Source of the DNA: an uncultured Clostridia bacterium
Lineage (GTDB): Bacteria; Bacillota; Clostridia; Christensenellales; UBA1242
Direction of reading: 5' to 3'
Length of the DNA stretch: 5,306 nucleotides
Assembly (NCBI GenBank): GCA_937907645.1
Contig: CALCWV010000057.1
Coordinates: forward strand, 1-5,306
Shown here one piece after another: positions 1 through 4,778 of this stretch. Every line of letters starts with the position of its first letter. Within the stretch, counting starts at the first letter, position 1. Below the pieces are notes generated by a model. It did not search any database, had not been told where the DNA came from, and saw only the letters and a list, made by a program, of their open reading frames with translations. Both the position numbers and the translations under genes were made by a program.

Positions 1-17
1 GCTTGTCAATAACTTTT

Positions 18-126
18 AGGGGCTTGAACGGGTGACGAGCGTGTCCAGTGGACAGGTGAAGCGAGAAACCCCGGCGTGATAGCTCAGTGAAGCTCGGGAG
101 AGCTTCGCAGAGCGGAGCAAGTCCCT
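18..126 (+). ncRNA. Highly structured stretch, possible small RNA or element-end fold
   Basis: The + strand folds into a compact three-part structure that I paired by hand. An outer stem joins AGGGGCTTG (18-26) to CAAGTCCCT (118-126), 9 bp with one G-U. Inside it, CGGG (29-32) can pair with CCCG (70-73), enclosing the hairpin TGTCC-AGT-GGACA (42-54). A long hairpin follows at 82-113: GCTC/GAGC, an A-A mismatch, then 9 bp (87-95 with 100-108), capped by the GNRA-type tetraloop GGGA (96-99). No reading frame here looks like a protein. I do not recognise the family. It could be a real non-coding RNA, the structured end of a mobile element, or a tRNA-derived relic, since its last arm is the tRNA 3' fragment annotated next. 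No convincing promoter is visible before it within the window. Confidence 0.35.
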
Positions 127-138
127 TCATCCGCACCA
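118..138 (+). other. tRNA-Leu 3'-end fragment, possible integration (att) site
   Basis: These 21 bases read as the last third of a bacterial tRNA gene: T-loop CAAGT, T-stem 3' strand CCCTT, acceptor 3' strand CATCCGC, discriminator A and encoded CCA. From memory this matches Bacillota tRNA-Leu genes, which end GGGGGTTCAAGTCCCTT and pair the acceptor with GCGGATG. The preceding bases (GCGGAG) do not supply the 5' T-stem, and no GCGGATG acceptor, D-arm or anticodon arm of a Leu tRNA is present upstream, so this is not a complete gene. Tyrosine-recombinase elements that integrate in tRNA genes often use a core running from the T-loop to the 3' end, which fits a displaced 3' copy. A terminator follows, as after a normal tRNA. 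The identity rests on recall, not alignment. Confidence 0.5.
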
Positions 139-145
139 AACGAAG

Positions 146-172
146 AAGCTCGATTGTCATGTCGAGTTTTTT
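146..172 (+). terminator. Rho-independent terminator after the tRNA fragment
   Basis: AAGCTCGAT (146-154) pairs with GTCGAGTTT (161-169) including two G-U pairs, around the loop TGTCAT, and runs into T6 (167-172). It sits 8 bases after CCA, as expected for the native terminator of a tRNA gene, and would insulate the downstream DUF488 gene from transcription coming from the left. Confidence 0.65.
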
Positions 173-218
173 ATTGCTTGTTTCTTTGTTTTTTTCATGA
201 AAATAATGGCATTAAAAC

Positions 219-247
219 TTGCAATTGCTTCAATTTTAGGATATAAT
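219..247 (+). promoter_or_regulatory. Sigma-A type promoter for the DUF488 gene
   Basis: TTGCAA (219-224) and a perfect TATAAT (242-247) are separated by 17 bp. Transcription would begin about 7 bases later, at or next to the ATG at 254, so the mRNA would be leaderless or nearly so. The only Shine-Dalgarno-like sequence (AGGA, 238-241) overlaps the promoter spacer and would not be in such a transcript. Confidence 0.5.
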
Positions 248-253
248 AAAAAC

Positions 254-856
254 ATGATTTACACAATAGGTTATGCAGGCGCAGATATTAACAGGTTTGT
301 ACAAATCCTGCAAGATAAACAGATTGATATTTTAATAGATGTAAGAAGCATTCCAAAGAGCAAGTACTTTTGTCAGTTTGATAATACTTCTTTGAGTAAA
401 ACACTTATGAATGTTAAAATTAAATATCAAAACTGGTCATATGAATTTGGAGCAAAACAGTATCGTTTAGATTTTTATGCGGACGGCATTTTTGACTATG
501 AAAAATTTGCTAAAAGCCAGCAGTTTTTAAAAGGTGTTGAAAAAATTAAAGACCTTGTAAATCAAAACAAAAATATTTGCTTAATGTGTGCCGAAATAGA
601 TCCAATCATCTGCCATAGAGCAATTCTTATTGGGAAAGAACTTTTTGCAAGGGGATTGGAATTAGAACATATTATTGCAAAGCGAAATGGAGAGACTCTT
701 TTAGAAAATCAAAAAGATTTTGAAAAAAGACTCATGTTTACAACAAAGATAAATAACCTTTCCGAGGCTTATCGAAAACAAAATAAAAAAAATAGGCTAC
801 AAACTAACTTAATTATAAGTTGGTCAGTCAAATTTAAAGTTAATCACATTGTATAG
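254..856 (+). CDS. DUF488 family protein, C-terminus shifted by an A-run indel
   Basis: This is a DUF488 protein of unknown biochemical function. The family signatures are clear (numbered from ATG 254): TIGY at 4-7, DVRSIPKS at 29-36, and the cysteine motif CAEIDPIICHR at 112-122. I prefer ATG 254 because family members begin MIYTIGY; an in-frame ATG at 197 would add 19 residues with no ribosome binding site. The frame remains open to 856 (200 aa), but the end is abnormal. Relatives end roughly AYRxxNxxIGYxLE. Here AYRKQNKK is followed in frame by an unrelated 21-residue tail, while the next frame reads IGYKLT and stops at 812. Seven instead of eight A residues at 785-792 would restore this. 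The shifted tail runs into the downstream terminator stem. The neighbour is the DuOB gene, a frequent partner. The protein may still fold, since only the C-terminal tail is affected. Confidence 0.85.
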   Translation: MIYTIGYAGADINRFVQILQDKQIDILIDVRSIPKSKYFCQFDNTSLSKTLMNVKIKYQNWSYEFGAKQYRLDFYADGIFDYEKFAKSQQFLKGVEKIKDLVNQNKNICLMCAEIDPIICHRAILIGKELFARGLELEHIIAKRNGETLLENQKDFEKRLMFTTKINNLSEAYRKQNKKNRLQTNLIISWSVKFKVNHIV

Positions 857-870
857 TGGTTAACTTTTTT
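836..870 (+). terminator. Intrinsic terminator between DUF488 and DuOB genes
   Basis: AAAGTTAATCAC (836-847) pairs with GTGGTTAACTTT (856-867), 12 bp with one G-U, around an 8-base loop, and continues as a T-run to 870. The stem is AT-rich but long. It lies 24 bases after the frame-restored DUF488 stop (812), whereas the shifted frame stops inside it (856), which supports the frameshift reading. Confidence 0.6.
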
Positions 871-886
871 GTTGCAAAAGTAAAAA

Positions 887-892
887 AGGAGA
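887..892 (+). promoter_or_regulatory. Ribosome binding site that fixes the DuOB start at an ATA codon
   Basis: AGGAGA, six bases before ATA at 899. There is an in-frame stop (TAA, 881-883) just upstream. The only conventional start downstream, GTG 953, has no such site. This motif therefore marks 899 as the ancestral start. Confidence 0.7.
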
Positions 893-898
893 GAAAAA

Positions 899-1519
899 AT
901 AAAAAAGCAAATTTGTATATTAACAAAATCATTAAAAGACCATGATTACTGTGTGGCAGGCATAGATATTACGACAGGAAAATGGATTCGTCTTGTGACT
1001 TCAAAAGATGGAGGAGTATTCCCAAAAGAAATGATAGATGAAAATCATTTCAAAGAGTTAAATGTATTAGATGTTGAGGTCAAAGCACATGTTCCGTGCA
1101 ATGTTCAAAGCGAAAATTGGCTTTTTGACGAAAATACTAAAATTAAAAAGATAGGAAACTTATCTCCACAGCAAGTCTTTAGTTTACATACAGTAGAAAA
1201 GCCAAAAACGATTTTTGGAACGACTGGAAATGAGTTACAAAAAGATGAAATAAAAAAACTAAATCATTCATTAGAAATCATAAAAGCGAATGAGTTGCAG
1301 TTCGACACTTCAATGAAAGGAGATGGTAGACACCACTATAAATTAAGATTTAAATATAATGGACACGAATATAACCTTGCATTGACAGATCCAAAATTTC
1401 GAAATGAAGATTTTGATCAAATTCGTATCCCTTGCGCAACAATTATTATAAGTATTCCGGCTATGCCTTATGAGGAAAACGGCTTATACTATAAATTTGT
1501 TGCAAAAATTCTGATATAA
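899..1519 (+). CDS. Dual OB-fold (DuOB) domain protein with ATA start codon
   Basis: The protein looks like the dual OB-containing domain family, which is often encoded beside DUF488; its substrate is unknown, though OB folds usually bind nucleic acids. Reading from 899 gives 206 residues beginning xKKQICILTKSLKDHDYC and then VAGIDITTGKWIRLV. This is the family's usual N-terminus (MKK-hydrophobic-LTKS, then YCVAGID and GxWIRLV), so the first 18 residues belong to the protein even though the first codon is ATA rather than ATG. The end (YYKFVAKILI) also fits the family, so the body is full length with no internal stop. A start at GTG 953 (188 aa) would cut away the first conserved strand and lacks a ribosome binding site. 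A terminator lies between this gene and DUF488 and no strong promoter is visible, so expression may be weak. Either a rare ATA initiation or a recently inactivated gene. Confidence 0.75.
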   Translation: MKKQICILTKSLKDHDYCVAGIDITTGKWIRLVTSKDGGVFPKEMIDENHFKELNVLDVEVKAHVPCNVQSENWLFDENTKIKKIGNLSPQQVFSLHTVEKPKTIFGTTGNELQKDEIKKLNHSLEIIKANELQFDTSMKGDGRHHYKLRFKYNGHEYNLALTDPKFRNEDFDQIRIPCATIIISIPAMPYEENGLYYKFVAKILI

Positions 1520-1578
1520 AATTTAGATAAGTAAAATTTCTTTTCTTTTTTAAATATTAAAATATTTCAATCTAAATT
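1520..1578. repeat. AT-rich inverted repeat after the DuOB gene
   Basis: AATTTAGAT (1520-1528) and ATCTAAATT (1570-1578) are perfect 9-bp complements around an AT-rich loop that itself contains the smaller inverted repeat AAATATT/AATATTT. It begins right after the DuOB stop and could act as a weak transcript end, but no T-run follows the outer stem, so a terminator role is uncertain. Confidence 0.3.
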
Positions 1579-1619
1579 AGACATGCAATTAACAATTGTA
1601 TTCAGCCGGATCATTTTTA

Positions 1620-1657
1620 TGTCGAAAGCACACTCAATGAATCGAACTGTTTCGACA
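1620..1657. repeat. Alternative hairpins upstream of the GNAT promoter
   Basis: TGTCGAAA (1620-1627) pairs perfectly with TTTCGACA (1650-1657). The 3' arm can instead pair with TCGAA (1642-1646) to make a shorter hairpin with a 4-base loop. The two are mutually exclusive. They end 10 bases before the -35 box of the next gene, so a protein-binding operator is as plausible as an RNA structure. Confidence 0.3.
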
Positions 1658-1667
1658 GATTTGGGGG

Positions 1668-1697
1668 TTGAAATAGGTTGAAGAGGTGTGATATAAT
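1668..1697 (+). promoter_or_regulatory. Extended -10 promoter of the GNAT gene
   Basis: TTGAAA (1668-1673), an 18-bp spacer, and TATAAT (1692-1697) preceded by the extended -10 motif TGA (1689-1691). The expected start near 1704 leaves a very short leader with GAGG (1706-1709) five bases before ATG 1715. GGTTGAA occurs twice at a 10-bp interval (1666-1672 and 1676-1682), overlapping the -35 region. Confidence 0.7.
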
Positions 1698-1714
1698 TAT
1701 CGGGCGAGGTTATA

Positions 1715-2185
1715 ATGAAAATTGATTGGAAAAAATGTGATTACAGCTATGAAGAGATTATAGAAAACTCGATGGATTATATTGATAGAAGAATGCTCTA
1801 TATGAATAACACAAGCTGGAATCAAGTTGCAGATGATATTGAGGACTGTTTGAAATACGCCATAAATGGACAATTTAGAAATGTCGTAGGTTTTGTGGAA
1901 GGCGAGCCTGCTGTGTTTGCCATGTTTGGCGTTGAATGTTCCGGTGATGCACTAAGAATATACAACCTACTTGTTGCTCCAAAATTTAGAGGAAAGGGAG
2001 TTGGAAAGCAAGCGGTGAAAGATATCATCGATGAAAGAAATATTTTCGATTTAAATAGAACATTTAGTAGAGTGCTAACTTCAGTGTATAGCGACAATGA
2101 AAAAAGTTATGATATGTTCACAGGTCTTGGTCTAAAATTTATGGAAATTGAAGACAACCTAATCAGCATGGAAAGAAAGTTATAA
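1715..2185 (+). CDS. GNAT family N-acetyltransferase
   Basis: A 156-residue single-domain GNAT protein, expected to move an acetyl group from acetyl-CoA to an amine; the substrate cannot be told from sequence. Motif A is clear: the beta4 strand IYNLLVAP (82-89) leads to the pyrophosphate loop R92-G-K-G-V-G97 and an alpha helix. Motif B follows as SVYSDNEKSYDMFTGLGLKF (123-142), the usual strand, Asn and aromatic helix that precede a Gly-Leu turn. The first 50 residues are acidic and helical, and residues 57-78 form the beta2-beta3 region. Length is normal for the fold. GAGG lies five bases upstream, downstream of a strong promoter, so it is a monocistronic unit ending at a terminator shared with the converging ferritin-like gene. 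It could be a small-molecule or protein acetyltransferase; no neighbour points to the substrate. Confidence 0.88.
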   Translation: MKIDWKKCDYSYEEIIENSMDYIDRRMLYMNNTSWNQVADDIEDCLKYAINGQFRNVVGFVEGEPAVFAMFGVECSGDALRIYNLLVAPKFRGKGVGKQAVKDIIDERNIFDLNRTFSRVLTSVYSDNEKSYDMFTGLGLKFMEIEDNLISMERKL

Positions 2186-2209
2186 AGAAAGCCTAAATTA
2201 ATTAAAAGC

Positions 2210-2238
2210 AAAAAAACGAGCGTATTGCCCGTTTTTTT
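2210..2238. terminator. Bidirectional terminator between GNAT and ferritin-like genes
   Basis: AAAAAACGAGC (2211-2221) pairs with GCCCGTTTTTT (2227-2237), with one A-C mismatch, around the loop GTATT. There is a T-tract on the + side (2232-2238) and A7 (2210-2216), which is a T-tract on the - strand, so it can serve both converging genes. The minus-strand gene's TAA stop begins inside the tract. Confidence 0.75.
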
Positions 2239-2539
2239 AATTGCGTGTATTAATTGTTAATCGGTCGTTAAATTCCTTTACACCCCTGTCAAATCGGTCT
2301 TTAAAGCCTGAATCTAACTTAAAGAGTAGTGCCATCAGCTCGCCAACGTGAACTTGTTCCTCTTCCATGATGCTTCTCGTTGTTATTTGAGCACTGAGGC
2401 TTGACGTTTGTCTTAAGTGGTTTGCATATTGCATGATTGCATCAATCTCTCCGATAAGGTCTTCACGTGCATTTTGAATTGTGCGAAAGTCGTTGTCACT
2501 CAGATTATTGTCCTGCATTATATTTATAAATCTACGCAT
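2237..2539 (-). CDS. Ferritin-like protein resembling encapsulated ferritins (EncFtn)
   Basis: A 100-residue, all-helical ferritin-like protein. Two helices carry likely iron ligands: E31 and Y38 in GEIDAIMQYANHL, then E61 and H64 in MEEEQVHVGEL. The spacing E-7-Y-23-E-3-H equals that which I recall for Rhodospirillum rubrum EncFtn (E32, Y39, E62, H65), and the segment after it (FKLDSGFKDRF) also resembles that family, which oxidises Fe(II) as an annular decamer inside encapsulin shells. Rubrerythrin-like half-ferritins are the alternative. No encapsulin shell gene is in the window, and the C-terminus (LTINTRN) is only loosely like shell-targeting tails, so cargo status is open. AGGAGG (2549-2544) lies four bases before the ATG. 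It converges on the GNAT gene and lies downstream of the membrane-protein gene, separated from it by a terminator. Confidence 0.75.
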   Translation of the reverse strand: MRRFINIMQDNNLSDNDFRTIQNAREDLIGEIDAIMQYANHLRQTSSLSAQITTRSIMEEEQVHVGELMALLFKLDSGFKDRFDRGVKEFNDRLTINTRN

Positions 2540-2586
2540 ATTTCCTCCTGGATATATCTATGCGAGAAGGGAAGTGATTGCTATGC

Positions 2587-2615
2587 AGTTTAAAAAATAT
2601 TAAGGAAGTTGTGAA
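2587..2615 (-). promoter_or_regulatory. Candidate promoter of the ferritin-like gene
   Basis: Reading on the - strand, TTCACA (2615-2610), a 17-bp spacer, and TAAACT (2592-2587). The -35 matches consensus at five of six bases; the -10 is weaker. Its position fits a leader of about 40 bases, and a promoter is needed here because a terminator separates this gene from the one upstream. Confidence 0.35.
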
Positions 2616-2620
2616 TGGAT

Positions 2621-2646
2621 AAAAAAAAGACGGATAATTCCGTCTT
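2621..2646 (-). terminator. Terminator of the membrane-protein gene
   Basis: AAGACGG (2627-2633) pairs with CCGTCTT (2640-2646) around ATAATT. On the - strand the stem is followed by T8 (plus-strand A 2621-2628). It lies just after the stop of the minus-strand gene ending at 2657. Confidence 0.8.
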
Positions 2647-2656
2647 AATTTTTTCT

Positions 2657-3238
2657 TTAAGATCCTGAGCTTTCGCCAGAAGCAATAAGAAGTAAGAAAG
2701 GCAAGAAGATTCCAACGAGGATTGTGATAATCGAAAAAGCAATAAGAAATCCTGAGATAATTTTGATTGCCTTCTTTGAGGATTTAACAGCTATACATGA
2801 ACAAATAAGGGCAGCTATAGAGAATCCTAATCCTGGGAGCGCAATCAATATGCCGATTCCTGAGAATATATAGATGATGAAAGTTAAAGCAGACAGAGCA
2901 TCATTTGTTCCTTGCGCTGGAATCCATGTTGAGAAGAAGTAGTAAAGTGAGAAAGCTGTTGCTCCAATTGCTATAATTAACGTAACGATTGCGGCAATAA
3001 AATGTCCAATTCTAGGCTTCTTTTCTGGAACAAATTTTCCTTGATTTGAAGCAGTTGCACGGATAATAGGTCTTCCTTCGCTGTCATAATAGATATTGAT
3101 GTTTGGTGCAACAGGTTGGTTTTGCGTATTGTTTTGATTTGCAGCAGGCTGATTTGGAACTTGCGCAGGAGCTGGATTTGGCTGAGCAGTCTGAGCTGGG
3201 ATTTCCTCCACGGTTCCGTTATTTTCAAAGTCTGACAT
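2657..3238 (-). CDS. Unknown membrane protein with Q/N/P-rich N-terminal tail
   Basis: I do not recognise this 193-residue protein. Residues 1-46 are low-complexity, rich in Q, N, P and A, and probably disordered. A short conserved-looking segment (INIYYDSEGRPIIR, 47-60) and a basic patch (PEKKPR, 71-76) follow. Hydrophobic segments then lie at about 79-102, 117-152 (one long or two short spans joined at LPG) and 160-187, giving three or four membrane passes. The basic stretch KSSKKAIK (152-159) would be cytoplasmic in the three-pass model, which agrees with a cytoplasmic N-terminus. The tail SGESSGS is short. There is no signal peptide and no catalytic motif. AGGAGGAG just before the ATG and a strong promoter support expression. 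It is divergent from the SDR-engB unit. The disordered tail may recruit a partner, but that is only a guess. Confidence 0.75.
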   Translation of the reverse strand: MSDFENNGTVEEIPAQTAQPNPAPAQVPNQPAANQNNTQNQPVAPNINIYYDSEGRPIIRATASNQGKFVPEKKPRIGHFIAAIVTLIIAIGATAFSLYYFFSTWIPAQGTNDALSALTFIIYIFSGIGILIALPGLGFSIAALICSCIAVKSSKKAIKIISGFLIAFSIITILVGIFLPFLLLIASGESSGS

Positions 3239-3260
3239 TTTCTCCTCCTAAATTTATTTA

Positions 3261-3289
3261 ATTATAACAAAAACATATGCAAAAAGCAA
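3261..3289 (-). promoter_or_regulatory. Promoter of the membrane-protein gene
   Basis: On the - strand: TTGCTT (3289-3284), a 17-bp spacer, and TATAAT (3266-3261) preceded by the extended -10 motif TGT. The leader is short and ends in a strong AGGAGG ribosome binding site. Confidence 0.65.
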
Positions 3290-3338
3290 TAGAATAAAAA
3301 ACAAATAAATCAAAATTAATTAAAAACATGTAAAAATA

Positions 3339-3368
3339 TTAGTGTTTTTTATAAAAAAATGGTAAAAT
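3339..3368 (+). promoter_or_regulatory. Candidate promoter of the SDR-engB operon
   Basis: TAAAAT (3363-3368) with an extended -10 TGG (3360-3362). The -35 is poor: TTAGTG (3339-3344) at an 18-bp spacing. The ribosome binding site AGGAGA follows shortly before ATG 3390. The whole divergent region (3239-3389) is extremely AT-rich, which makes false -10 matches easy. Confidence 0.4.
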
Positions 3369-3389
3369 AATTTCATAAAAGGAGAAGAT

Positions 3390-4193
3390 ATGGAAAAGAA
3401 AAAAATTGCAGTTGTCACTGGAGCTTCATCAGGAATGGGGAGAAAGTTCTGTGAAATATTAGATTCTCACGGCTTTGATGAGATCTGGGGATTAGGTCTC
3501 GGCAAGGAAGCAATGGAGGATGTAAAAAAATCTCTTAAGACTAGCTTTAGATATTTCGATATGGATCTAACAGATCATGAAAATCTTGCTATCTATAAAA
3601 AAGCATTACAAGAAGCTGACCCAGATGTTCAGTGGCTTGTAAATTGCAGCGGATTTGGAAAGTTTGGAAGATATGACGAGATTCCTGTTGAATCAAGTAT
3701 GAACATGGTTGATTTAAACTGCCGCGCACTGCTTTTCATGACTGAAACAACAATTCCATACATGAATAAAGGTGGAAGAATTGTTCAAATTGCTTCAGTT
3801 GCTGGGTTCCAACCAATTCCATATATCGCTGTTTATGGAGCAACAAAAGCGTTTGTTATTAGCTATTCACGTGCTCTTAATGTTGAGCTTAAATCAAAGG
3901 GAATCAGCGTGACAACAGTATGTCCATTCTGGACTAAGACAGCTTTCTTCGACAGAGCAAAGAGAATCAATACAAAGACATCAAAAGAAGTTGTTTCAAA
4001 ATATGTTGTTATGTATGATCCAGAAAAAGTTATTAAAAAGGCAGTTAAAGATGCAATGAAACGCAAAGAGATGTCTATTTATGGTGTTGTTGCTCGCTCA
4101 CAAGTTAGATTAGTAAAATGTATCCCAACAAAATGGACAATGGGAATTTGGATGAGACAACAAAAATTAAAACAAAAGTACGAAGGAAAATAA
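3390..4193 (+). CDS. Short-chain dehydrogenase/reductase (SDR)
   Basis: A classical SDR of 267 residues, expected to oxidise or reduce a small molecule with NAD(P)(H); the substrate is not evident. The Rossmann nucleotide loop is TGASSGMG (10-17), an acidic D59 in MDLTD follows beta3, and the usual NNAG is N85-C-S-G88. The catalytic set is complete: N110, S136, Y149 and K153 (YGATK). After the active site, CPFWTKT (178-184) replaces the common PGxxxT, still leaving the Thr that contacts cofactor. The C-terminal 50 residues are basic (KWTMGIWMRQQKLKQKYEGK) and may sit at the membrane or bind a partner. AGGAGA precedes the ATG. The stop codon directly abuts the engB start, so the two are co-translated. 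Bacillota relatives with this layout are often annotated only as SDR family oxidoreductases. Confidence 0.9.
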   Translation: MEKKKIAVVTGASSGMGRKFCEILDSHGFDEIWGLGLGKEAMEDVKKSLKTSFRYFDMDLTDHENLAIYKKALQEADPDVQWLVNCSGFGKFGRYDEIPVESSMNMVDLNCRALLFMTETTIPYMNKGGRIVQIASVAGFQPIPYIAVYGATKAFVISYSRALNVELKSKGISVTTVCPFWTKTAFFDRAKRINTKTSKEVVSKYVVMYDPEKVIKKAVKDAMKRKEMSIYGVVARSQVRLVKCIPTKWTMGIWMRQQKLKQKYEGK

Positions 4194-4778
4194 ATGAAAA
4201 TTACATCTGCAAAATATATCACAAGTGCTGTTAATAAAAGTGGCCTAATTCTCGACGAAACGCCTGAGATATCTTTTGTCGGACGAAGTAATGTTGGAAA
4301 GTCAAGCTTGATCAACAATCTTGTTGGAATTAAGCGTCTTGCAAAGACATCATCAACACCAGGGCTTACAAAAATGGTTAACTATTTTGACATCAATGGA
4401 AATATTCGTTTTGTGGACCTGCCGGGCTATGGATATGCAAAAGTTGGAAGAGGACAAAAGGATGTTTGGTCGAGCTTAATGGGTGATTATCTTGCTCTTT
4501 CACAATCCTTGAAGCTAGTGTTTGTTTTGGTAGATGTCCGTCACGAACCAAGTGAACTAGATAAGATGATGATTGATTATCTAATCCACCAAGGCATTCC
4601 TTTTGCAGTTATTGCGACGAAGGCGGATAAGCTATCAAAAATGGCAATAAATAAATCTCTCCAAGTTATTTCTAAGAGCTTAAACTTGAGAAAAGAAATG
4701 ATATTTGTACATAGCAGTGAAACGAGTCAGGGCAAAGAAAGTATTTTGGAATTTATTGAAAATGCAATAGAAAAGTAG
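4194..4778 (+). CDS. engB: Ribosome-assembly GTPase EngB (YsxC/YihA)
   Basis: A 194-residue TRAFAC-class GTPase needed for late assembly of the 50S ribosomal subunit. All G motifs are present: G1 GRSNVGKS (30-37), G2 in TSSTPGLT (52-59), G3 DLPGYG (75-80), G4 TKAD (142-145) and G5 near SSE (174-176). GRSNVGKSSLIN, STPGLT and DLPGYGYA are hallmarks of EngB, and the length is normal. The gene begins the base after the SDR stop; its ribosome binding site, AAGGA (4183-4187), lies in the end of the SDR gene, so translation is probably coupled. Its own stop TAG (4776-4778) lies in the 5' arm of the terminator that follows. In many Bacillota engB sits next to lon or clpX; neither is here. Confidence 0.97.
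   Translation: MKITSAKYITSAVNKSGLILDETPEISFVGRSNVGKSSLINNLVGIKRLAKTSSTPGLTKMVNYFDINGNIRFVDLPGYGYAKVGRGQKDVWSSLMGDYLALSQSLKLVFVLVDVRHEPSELDKMMIDYLIHQGIPFAVIATKADKLSKMAINKSLQVISKSLNLRKEMIFVHSSETSQGKESILEFIENAIEK

Noticed and set aside
78..103. D-arm-like GATAGCTCAGT...GGGAGAGC suggesting a second tRNA 5' end
   Set aside because: The D-loop would be too long, no anticodon arm follows, and the supposed acceptor does not pair with CATCCGC; the bases are better explained by the 82-113 hairpin.
1..138. A complete tRNA-Leu interrupted by an insertion in the T-loop, or carrying a group I intron
   Set aside because: Removing 26-117 would give a T-stem with a C-C mismatch, the sequence before 18 has no Leu variable arm, and group I core elements (P, Q, R, S) are not recognisable. 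The 5' half would have to lie outside the window.
1..140. End of a group II intron
   Set aside because: No domain V-like hairpin (AGC...GUU catalytic triad with bulge) is visible, and no reverse transcriptase is encoded here.
1..181. GCTTGT at 1-6 and 176-181 as flanking direct repeats of a mobile element
   Set aside because: Six bases is too short to distinguish from chance in this AT-rich sequence, and no terminal inverted repeats accompany it.
1583..1681. A 32-codon open frame starting at ATG 1583
   Set aside because: It has no ribosome binding site, overlaps the GNAT promoter, and resembles no protein I know.
1822..2097. Minus-strand open frame within the GNAT gene
   Set aside because: It is a shadow of a gene with clear GNAT motifs; no ribosome binding site or domain of its own.
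2977..3228. Second minus-strand frame inside the membrane-protein gene
   Set aside because: An overlapping alternative frame of the Q/N/P-rich coding region with no ribosome binding site or recognisable fold.
3863..4318. Two minus-strand open frames opposite the SDR and engB genes
   Set aside because: Both are antisense to well-supported genes and carry no motifs or initiation signals.
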